A stretch of DNA of 64,000 bases from Actinomucor elegans. Its lineage: Eukaryota; Mucoromycota; Mucoromycetes; Mucorales; Mucoraceae. Each line of letters begins with the position of its first letter. The first letter of the stretch is position 1. The notes under the pieces are model-generated. The model searched no databases, was not told the origin of the DNA, and saw only the letters and a list, made by a program, of their open reading frames with translations. This document shows positions 55,445 through 64,000 of the stretch, one piece after another. Both the position numbers and the translations under genes were made by a program. The stretch covers positions 1,488,001-1,552,000 of the forward strand of contig JAMSLZ010000007.1 of NCBI GenBank assembly GCA_026027325.1, written 5' to 3'.

Positions 55445-58400
55445 TTATAGCCATGGCATCCAAGTACATTCCATTTGGGCCATTTTTTGTGGATTACTAG
55501 CTTGAGATATTAAATCAATTACATTTTGGTTAATAGGCTTGCCTGCATTCAATGTCTTTTCGCGATCTGCTTTGCAAGACAAGAACTGGGCTTTGGTTTG
55601 TACTTGAAGTACATTAGTGTTAATACGTTCACGGAACTGGGCGTCAGTGACCGAACGGTGGTTAGCGAGATGCCATGTAGCAAGTTCATCTCGAACAAAT
55701 AAGCAAAGATATTGATCCAATTCAAACTCTGGCTCTGTTAAACAGCGTGCTGTAGCCATTAGGCAACTTGTGAATAGGCCTTCGATTCCAATAGGTGTAA
55801 TGAATTCTTGAATGTTGGGCGTGAAACGGAAAGGAATAGCTTCGCCGTTACCAAATACTGGATTTGACGCATTCCATCCTATAGAGCAGATTAGTATTTA
55901 TTTAATATTCAAATCAATAGAGCAAATGGGTTACCTGGCAAGAGTTCTGTCATCCAAACATTACCAGTACTTCGGGAAATCATGATCTTGTGAGGCATAC
56001 GGTGGCCCACACTAAAGATATAAGCCATCAATGTAGCTGTGGCATATTGAGCAGTAAATCGTTTACGAAGCATCCAATAATCTGTATATGAACTCATGGT
56101 TTTAAACAGATACTATAAGAGGTGAAATGAGTACATATTTATAGCTCGCTTTCTTCATGTCACTTACTTTGCTTAGGATATTAGATGGTACCATATTAGT
56201 TGAGATATAATCATTGATTTCCATACGTAAATTCAACAGCTCTGTCTTTTGGTTTACAACCTGTTCCAAAAGAATGGGAGTCAATTTCATTTCTTGATAA
56301 ACTCTTTATAACTTACGTCTTTCTGTGCATTAATGTTATTCTTGAACTTTTCAACAAAATAAACTAGAGGGTCGTCCTTGTGCATATGAACACTGTCACA
56401 ATGATCTTCGTAAATGTCATATAAAGAAGTGTACGAAGGATCATCTTGTACCATTCTTACATTAGGGGCAAGAGGTACGATAGCAGGCAAATGGAATACC
56501 AGGTTTCGCATACGGCTTTCCTTGCGACGTTCGAGAATATAGTTCAGCATACGGAACAGCTGCATCAATCTTTCTTCTCGGCGGAATTGACGTGCTACAG
56601 GATTCTGGATCAAGAAAGGATGAATTGTACCATCATGGCCACGAATAGTGAGACGACGGTAGCAGTTGCCATAACTACGAATGATTTCCACTTCTGGTAA
56701 GAAACGATCAATACGCAAAAAGTCATTCGCATTGTCCTTGAGCTAGATAAAGAAGATTCAATATATACAATTACAGTGTAACAATCAAATTCTAATCACT
56801 TACCATCAAATACTGTCCAGGAATCTCTACATCATCGAACTTTTGATGTTGGAACTCAACAAGATAATGACTAGATGCTTCCAATTTGTGTTTACGAGGA
56901 CGAGCATCCAACATAGCTTCAAACTTATCTCGCCACAATCTCAACTTGGCTACATATTCTTCCAGATTCAATTTGGTCTTAGCAAAATCATTCACAAACG
57001 CTGTCTTCATGTGTCCAGGATAAAGACTATCTGCGAATCGATGAATGTTAGCTACTGTCGCATGAGTCAGTTGAAAAGTGTCATTAGGATTAGTTAATCG
57101 CGTTAATAATTGCTATTGCATAATATATCATTTAGTATCCACTATGTCAAATCATATATATATATATACGGTTTACCTGTGCCCCTTCGTTATACAATGC
57201 AACTACTAAACGATACATATCTTCATCGGCTTGAGGCTTAAACTTTAATTGAATCTGATCCACCATAGTCTCCATAGATAAAGCTAGTAAAGGATATCCT
57301 GTCTTGAGCATCGACATAATTTCATCCAACGGACCTGCTGCTGCTGGCGTTGTACCGATTTGAGCAGGTAAAGGTCCTCTGGGCCCACCAGGAGTGCTTG
57401 CTCCCGTTCCAGTGGCAGCAGCGGCAGTGGCAGCGGCAGTGGCAGCAACGGCTGCAGGATTTGTAGAGTTGCTGGCTACCAAAGGAGTTGTTGGCTGCTT
57501 CTGTTGTTGTGCCTGAGCAACTGTATTGTCACTGGCAACAGGAGAGTCCTGGGCAGGCGTAATAGGTGCGTCATTTTGCTGAGACTCTTCTGTTTTGACC
57601 ACGGTAATATCACCATTAGGCGTAATATCTTTTTCGGCAGAGGCTTCTTTCTTATCACCATCTCCAGATGTATCCATAGTATTATTAACTGCAGTCTCTT
57701 CAGTTTTCACTTCTTTACTATCAATTTCCATTGCATCATCCTTGGTAGGCTCGGCAGTTGTAGAAACTGATGGTGCTGAAGTCACGTCAGTAGTAGCTTC
57801 GGGTGTACTCGACGAAGCAGCACCATTTTGCTGTTGTTGCTGTTGCTGCTGCTGCTGTTGCTGTTGCTGCTGTTGCTGTTGAGCCGCTTCCGCAGCCAAA
57901 CTAGCTTGCAATACACTGGCGCGCTTCAACATATCCTCTTTAGCAGTTCTCAATTGGAAATGCAATGCTTGAGGGAACTGTTTAGCGATACGAATCAAAA
58001 TAGCACGGGCATGTCTTCCTTCCCGATGTTGAAGAGCCGTTAATAACTGAGGAATAAAGGTAATCCAATACCAGACAGGCCATTCTCCCTTGTACCCTTC
58101 TACTGCACGAGAAATAGTGCCATTTTGATCATCTAGACTCAACAGCCATAAAATACGTAACAAGTGCTTACGTGCTTTAGCATTCTTGTAAAGACCAGAC
58201 GCTTGCAAGTAACAGCTAACAGCACTATTAGCCCAGGACAAATCTTTGGGATTTTCCTTGAATCGTCGATCGTTATAGCGGCCCCATTCAGCCCAGGCAC
58301 GAGGAAGTGTCATATCGATTTGGACAGCATTCACATAAGCTTCGTTGGCTTCATTGTAATGATGCAGTTTGGCCAAAAACATGCCCTTGAGCGTAAAGAA

Positions 58401-61400
58401 CTCGGCCTTTTGTTGGTGTGTAAAATACATAAGATTTGTATTATTGATTACATCAAGACCTGCAGTCAATTCGTTAGGGTTTTGGTAGTAGCACTTGGCT
58501 TGTTCGCGCAGTTTCAAGAAGGCTTCTTGAATTTCAATATTGGGCAACGTGTAAATCTTGGTCAAATAATTGATACAGACATCGTAAAGCTGATGTTTTC
58601 TAGCTACATGAGCAAAGCGATTGATGATCCAGGCGGTTTCATGATAACCTCGATATGCATAAGAATGTCCACTACTAGCATTGTTTTGTCCTGGTGTAGG
58701 CTGGAGTAACGGAATCAAAGGCAGGTAAGTGCGATTAATAGCGCTGAATATGTGTTGGCGCCAAGCAACGAGATCACTCCAGACGTTAATGTCATCCCAC
58801 ATGTTTGGCAAACGTTCGCGCCAAGTCCCCAGAATACTACGCAGTTCGGCTGATCGCTGATCCAAGTTCTGAGCTGTTGTGCTTGATAAACTTTTGAATA
58901 TCTGACTGGCTTCAGAGAGCTCCAGATATTGTTGGAATGTTTGTAACAAAGGAAGATGACTCTGAGTAACAACAGCAGGTAATGAGTGCCATTTACGAAG
59001 CGCTAACTGCACACCTTCTTCACAAATACGTGTAAACTCAGTTAACTTGTCTTGACTTGTTTGTGACTTAATCAAAGACAAGAACCCTTCAAATACCTTT
59101 TGTCGCGGAACTGGGAAATCAGATATCTGATGCAAGGATTGCTCGAGTGACTCACGATCAGCGGTCCAGTCAGACAAACGCCAGGCGCATTCTAGTAGTA
59201 AACTCGTATTATTATCGTGTTTAGCCAGTTCAGACAAGATATCCCACTGCTGTAACTTTTGAGTACACATAACCCAGTGATCTTCCCATAACATGCTTTC
59301 GGATTCGGTGTAAGGCAAAATGCCTCCACGCGATTTGATTTGAATATTTTCATACATTTGCTGAGCCTGCTGCCACATCCCACACTGCTCGGAAGATATT
59401 GTCATGTTCGTTTCAGAGTAAACACTGCGACGACGCCATAAGCCATAAAGCATATCATCTTCGTTCAACGTCGTGTATATTTCAGCAAGAGAGTCCAGCG
59501 TACGCTGTTGATTCACTTGCTCCTCTTTTGAAACATCGGTCAACCTACCAGTAATGGCGTGCTTTTGAAGCATTTCAACGGCAGTATGCCAGCAGTTGTG
59601 TGTTTTGCCCAAATACTTGATCAAATGAGAAGGTAGAGGAATAGTAGGCGTAGTATTGGAAATACCGGTCAATAAAGCTTGAATCACATTGGGTCTGCGC
59701 TCAGATTGCTTTGCGTGATAGTCTTTGGATAGCAGCACGATTAACACTTTGGAAATATCATGTCGTTCAATACCAGACAAAGCGCTCCAGCACATGGGAA
59801 ATAGGTCAACCCAAAGCTTGAAGGCAGTATCATCATCCAGGTACTGTAATTGTCGAATATCAGTCAAAGTATCATTAACTTGGACACCCTGCAGGTTCTT
59901 CAGAAATTCTCTGTGTTCTCGAACCACTTGTGCTATACTTTCAGGTACATCTACATCCATGCCATCCGTAGCGCTTCCTTCAGTATGATTACCAAAGATA
60001 CAGATAGGTTTGACCTTTAGAGTGTAGGGAGCAGAAACCTGCGTATCAACCTTGACAGACCCTACCAATAAATCCAAGGCTTGATGAAGCCAGAACGAGT
60101 TTGCCAAAGGCTCCCAATTTTGCACGCCCAAAATGTAATTCAATCGGGTAGGCAAAGACTGGCCTATACTAGCATTGAAAATCTCCATAAACTGAGCGCG
60201 AACCACTGGATTCTCATTACGTGTACCCACCAAAAAGGCCTGCTCCATTCGTACGGTCAGTTCTGATCGAGCAAACGTTGGATTGCTATAAATTTTCAGT
60301 ACAAGGTTCAGGAAGTCTTCTGTTAGTTTGGCGTTCTGGCGTGTCTCAATCGTCATCATCTTGCAAAGCAAGCCAGCCTTTTCTTTGATAGTAGGAAGAG
60401 GCTCTACTTTTTCAAGTACCCACTCGCTCAGCATTTCCAATATAGTACGCAATAGTTGTACATCGGGTGACTTTTCAATCAGCTGAATCAAACAAGTCAA
60501 GAACCAACGGCGCTGATCTCCCAAATAAACGATACGCTTTTTCAAAAGTGAAAGGCCTAGAATTAAGAGGCTAACTTGAGATTCATAACTCATGCTAGGA
60601 GTTGAGAGAGAGGGTAGCGTATGTTCCTTGGTCAGTAACTGAAGCATCTTGACAATATCAGGTACATATGGATCCAAATATTCACTCTGACTACTGCTGG
60701 CTGCCTGTAGTAACTTGAGTACACTGTAAATATTTGTCATACTGCTTAAACCCTCTTTGATGGTATTGTCAATCAAGTTGAGGAAAGTTATTACTTCAGG
60801 CGACTGTTGTGGCTGTTGTATAGGTGCTACACCATTGGGCAAATCTTTGTTACTAGCGTCTTCTTCAACCTTAGCGACAGTAGTGTCTTCATCCATTGGT
60901 GTAGCCGCGTTAACGGGAGTGGTAGCAATCGAAGCATTTGCCATAGTGGGCGTAGTGGATGCAGGCGGTGATGTAGCCACCGGTGTACCGGTATTAGTAG
61001 GTGTGCCAGCGGCAGAGGGTGTAAAGACGTTTTGAGAGCTACCTACGATGGGCGTAATTGGTGCATCAACAGGTATAGCCAAAGCAGCTTTGTTCTTGTT
61101 AATGGCTTCAAATATGCGTACCAATACAGGATAAAGAGAAGTTTGAATTCTTGAGTTTTCAGACTTGACACTTGCCTCCAGCAAACGATACAGTTGAGAT
61201 ATATTGGTGATGAACCAATCCGTATCGCGATGAATAATATCAGCATTAAGAATTTCCAATGCACTACATACACTAGAAGCTATCATTTCATTGGCTTCTT
61301 TGAAAATGAGCGAACGCTCTAAGTGATTGAAACGCACATGTACATCAGGCCAGAGATCTGGCTTCAAGAATGACTTGACAAGTTCAATTGTTCTTTGTAC

Positions 61401-64000
61401 AAGACGCTTTTGAATCATATCGGATGGATTACATACCATGCATGAAAGACGAACAAGATAACCCACGACGTTTTCACGTAGAGTAAGACTGGGAGAGTAC
61501 TCTCTGCTAGTACTGGACTTGGTATCAGCTCCAGAGGTAGAATTAGTAGGCATAGCTTTCACTTCACCGGCAGAAGTTTGCACTTGAGCCTTTTTACTAG
61601 GGTTTTCCGCTGTATCTTCTAAATTATTCGCCTCTGCTTCTTCGTCAATATCCATCTTACGCTTCGAAGGGGATCCTGGAGACTCCACTTGGCTTCCCAT
61701 CTTTTGTTTGAGCTCTTTCTCGGCCTCAGCCTGCATATCAATGCGTTTTCTTTCCCATTTGATAATCAACTCGGCCAATTCAACGGTGAGTAACTTGTGT
61801 TCTGGAGTAGCGTTTTGTAATAAACCAAGTTTGGGGAGTGTATTGACTATCTGAGGTAAGAAATGCTCACGATATTCAAAGAAAAGATCAGAATGTCTAA
61901 TCAGCAACTGATAAACATTCACCATTTGTGAGATACTATGTGTGTCTTCTACAACGACTTTACGTGTCAAACGAACCCAGGTAGGTACACGCTCATTGCC
62001 TTGAGAAACAATTCGAACTGGTAGAACAGGAGCAATGATATCGAGACCCTGCTTAACAAGAACACGGGCTTCAGAGGAATGAGCCCTTAATAAGGCAGCA
62101 TAAATCTGAATGGCAATCTTGCTAGGTGTATCATAAGCAGCAATGAAATGCGCAATTAATACATAAGCAGCCTGTTTACTGGTGGCGTCTTCAAGACGCA
62201 AGTAGTTCCAGCCAAACTTGATAACTTCTTTTCTACGATCTGCAAGTAACTGAGGTGCATATTGTACGATCATGGCAGTCATTTGCAAGAGTTCGATACG
62301 AAGAGAATCTTCTGTGTATTGGTTATCTTCAGATGACTCCATCATCAGATTGGCCCAAATTTTTTCATCTAGTCGCTCCATCATACTGGCGTCTAATATT
62401 TCATTGTACTGCCCATCCTTGCGAACAAAGGTAGCTAGCAATGCAGGGTTCACTACTTGACGAAGTGCCATCATCTTGAGATAAGAAGAGATAGAGTTAT
62501 TACCAAACATCTCCAAGAATTTTTCCAGAATCAATCGTTTTTGTTCGGCTGTAGACTTGAGGGCGATATCCTCCAATAAGAATCGTTGCAAGAACGATAA
62601 ATCTACTACAGACTCTTGAGCAAACAGAGACACTAGATCAAAAATGATATCGATTTCAGTAGGGTTCTTTTCCAAGTACCCAACAAAGATTTTCGCCAAC
62701 AAAAGTAGTTCTCGTGTTACAGTCAGACTTTGCTGCTCTTCTTCTTTCTGTTGCTGTGTCAGTACCTTTTCTTGTCGTTTACGCCATAAATCAAGCAAGC
62801 AATCAAGGACTTCGCGATTAGCCTTGAGGTATTCAGGATTATAATTTACAAGCGTGTGTACAAGCATAACTCCGCGGTAATGAAGTAGATTCTGTGATGA
62901 TGGATCTGCGGTGGACTCAACCGTTTTGAATGCTTTACTGATCAACTGGGAAGATGTATTAGCTACTTCATCACGTAATCGAGAGGCATTTTCAATATTC
63001 AATATATCCGTAAACAACTGGCAGCACCGAGGATTATCTAGTTTCTCATAGAAATATGCGACCGTTTCAGTGGGGTATCGGTTGAGGTATTTGATCAAAT
63101 TAGGTCTAAAAGGACTTGACACAGAACGACGCAAATGACCCTCCATCTCCAACACCACAGTAATCAACTCATCCAAAAAGATATGAGCGGCCGCAGGTAA
63201 TAAATGAAAGATATTAAGAATAGCTACAATGATCTTGATTTCGTGATTCTCGCTCAGTGGTTTTCCAGCGGCTTCTTGCAAAACCTTGGGCTCAGCCCAT
63301 TGCTTCAAGTGATCCAGTAATTTCTTGCCGATCTCAACTTTAAAGTAATTCGTTAACAGCTCTAATAAGCGAGCCAAACCTTCCAAGCCAGCAACGCTCA
63401 ATGTTTTGTGGTTGGAAAGGGTAGTAAGAATAGGACGAAGGCCTTGCTGAAGTAATTCCTTGGGCAATTTGTGTTGTTGGGCCAACACCTGCTTTAGTCC
63501 GCGATGTGCCGCCTCTACGACCTCGAGCGATTTGGAATAGAGTGATTTAAAGAACACTTGAATGATACGGGCTCGGGTATGTGTTTGACGTTGGCTGGAG
63601 AAGTCGGTACAAGCGAGAGCAGCGGATAATAGCTTGATACATACAATGCGCAAATTCATCAATGAAGTGGTATTCTTGTACTGCGAGCTACGACTAACTA
63701 AGGCTTGGTCTTCTGCATCTGCTAAAGCAAGCGCTTCGTGTAATAGACGCGTCAACTCATCATTGAACTCTAGGAAGGGTGGACGAAGTGTCAAACAATA
63801 AGTGATGGCATCTATATGACCTATTTGCATAGCAAAAGGTAGGGCACGTAAAGGTTTGGCAAAGATAGGTGCAACCAGACGCTCTCTCACAGGCGCTAAA
63901 AGCTCTGTTACTTCATTTCCGGTTAGATCGGCAAGCAATTGGAAGGATGACTGTATTGTTTCTCGAACAGCACTGTTGGAATTGGATAATTCACTGAGCA
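55445..64000 (-). CDS. TRA1: TRRAP/Tra1, SAGA and NuA4 coactivator subunit (5' end outside window)
   Basis: Giant PIKK-family scaffold that brings SAGA and NuA4 acetyltransferases to activators. Exons in window: 64000-57177 (open to the edge), 57112-56804, 56742-56317, 56260-56168, 56112-55935, 55878-55445, about 2,750 codons of the ~3,700-residue protein. The large exon is HEAT/TPR repeats and the FAT domain (LFPMCWSALSGIERHDISKV, SERRPNVIQALLTGI, LPRAWAEWGRYND). The C-terminal PI3K-like domain has IPGQYLMLKDNANDFLRIDR and MPHKIMISRSTGNVWMTELL; the HRD- and DFG-equivalent residues are lost, as in all TRRAP proteins (pseudokinase). The FATC tail ends WMPWL. A low-complexity insert holds 18 Gln (57832-57885) and Ala/Thr runs. 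The start codon is beyond position 64000. Confidence 0.97.

Noticed and set aside
57595..58043. Plus-strand frames with poly-Cys and poly-Leu
   Set aside because: They are antisense readings of the TRRAP Gln tract and have no independent support.
1..64000. CRISPR arrays, insertion sequences or operons
   Set aside because: No direct-repeat/spacer pattern or prokaryotic gene organisation is visible; introns and signals are eukaryotic.

Overview
The window looks like nuclear DNA of an early-diverging filamentous fungus, most likely Mucoromycota (Mucorales-like). Almost every recognisable gene is broken by short introns of about 39-90 bp with GT-AG ends, intergenic DNA is AT-rich and full of homopolymer runs, and the gene content is fungal: alternative oxidase, Sho1 osmosensor, Erd2, NAD-isocitrate dehydrogenase subunit 1 and TRRAP/Tra1. 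Species cannot be named from sequence alone. All exon models were made by eye from splice sites, and every model stated as complete has a total length divisible by three.

Layout, left to right: GCIP-like protein (+, 913-1927) converging on symplekin/Pta1 (-, 2305-5345); alternative oxidase (-, 7609-8644); Erd2 KDEL receptor (+, 11358-12111); protein kinase A regulatory subunit (+, 12230-13581), ending 10 bp from the end of an NSRP1-like splicing factor (-, 13592-14764); isovaleryl-CoA dehydrogenase (+, 16729-18234); a bZIP transcription factor (+, 18408-19833); a gene-poor stretch from 19.8 to 28.4 kb holding a decayed PD-(D/E)XK-like gene (-, about 21989-23246) and diverged repeats; a small orphan (+, 28433-28780); IDH1 (-, 29023-30499); an M20 amidohydrolase (+, 31815-33253); a Ser/Asn-rich orphan (+, 33416-34094); an acyl-CoA synthetase with a peroxisomal tail (+, 34342-36533); a possible broken membrane-protein gene (-, 37980-38284); an orphan multi-pass membrane protein (+, 39278-40748); a double-START, tail-anchored protein (+, 40967-43878); NDUFS5 (-, 44239-44673); Sho1 (-, 45203-46248); a 4.6 kb gene-poor block; an intronless aldehyde dehydrogenase (-, 50846-52297); a small His-rich secreted protein (+, 53284-53601); and most of TRRAP/Tra1 (-, 55445 to beyond the right edge).

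There is no obvious functional cluster. The genes are housekeeping and signalling functions: respiration (AOX, IDH1, NDUFS5), branched-chain and short-chain acyl-CoA metabolism (IVD, acyl-CoA synthetase), RNA processing (symplekin, NSRP1), transcription (bZIP, TRRAP), cAMP and osmotic signalling (PKA-R, Sho1) and lipid or secretory trafficking (double START, Erd2).

The most unusual non-genic signal is a diverged repeat family seen at about 13 intergenic places in both orientations. Its core resembles GCGACATTAAACCGAGAT followed by a TCGAGAGATCTATAGATCATT-like stretch. Where two or three copies stand together they are spaced 162-181 bp apart, like a decayed satellite with a nucleosome-sized unit.
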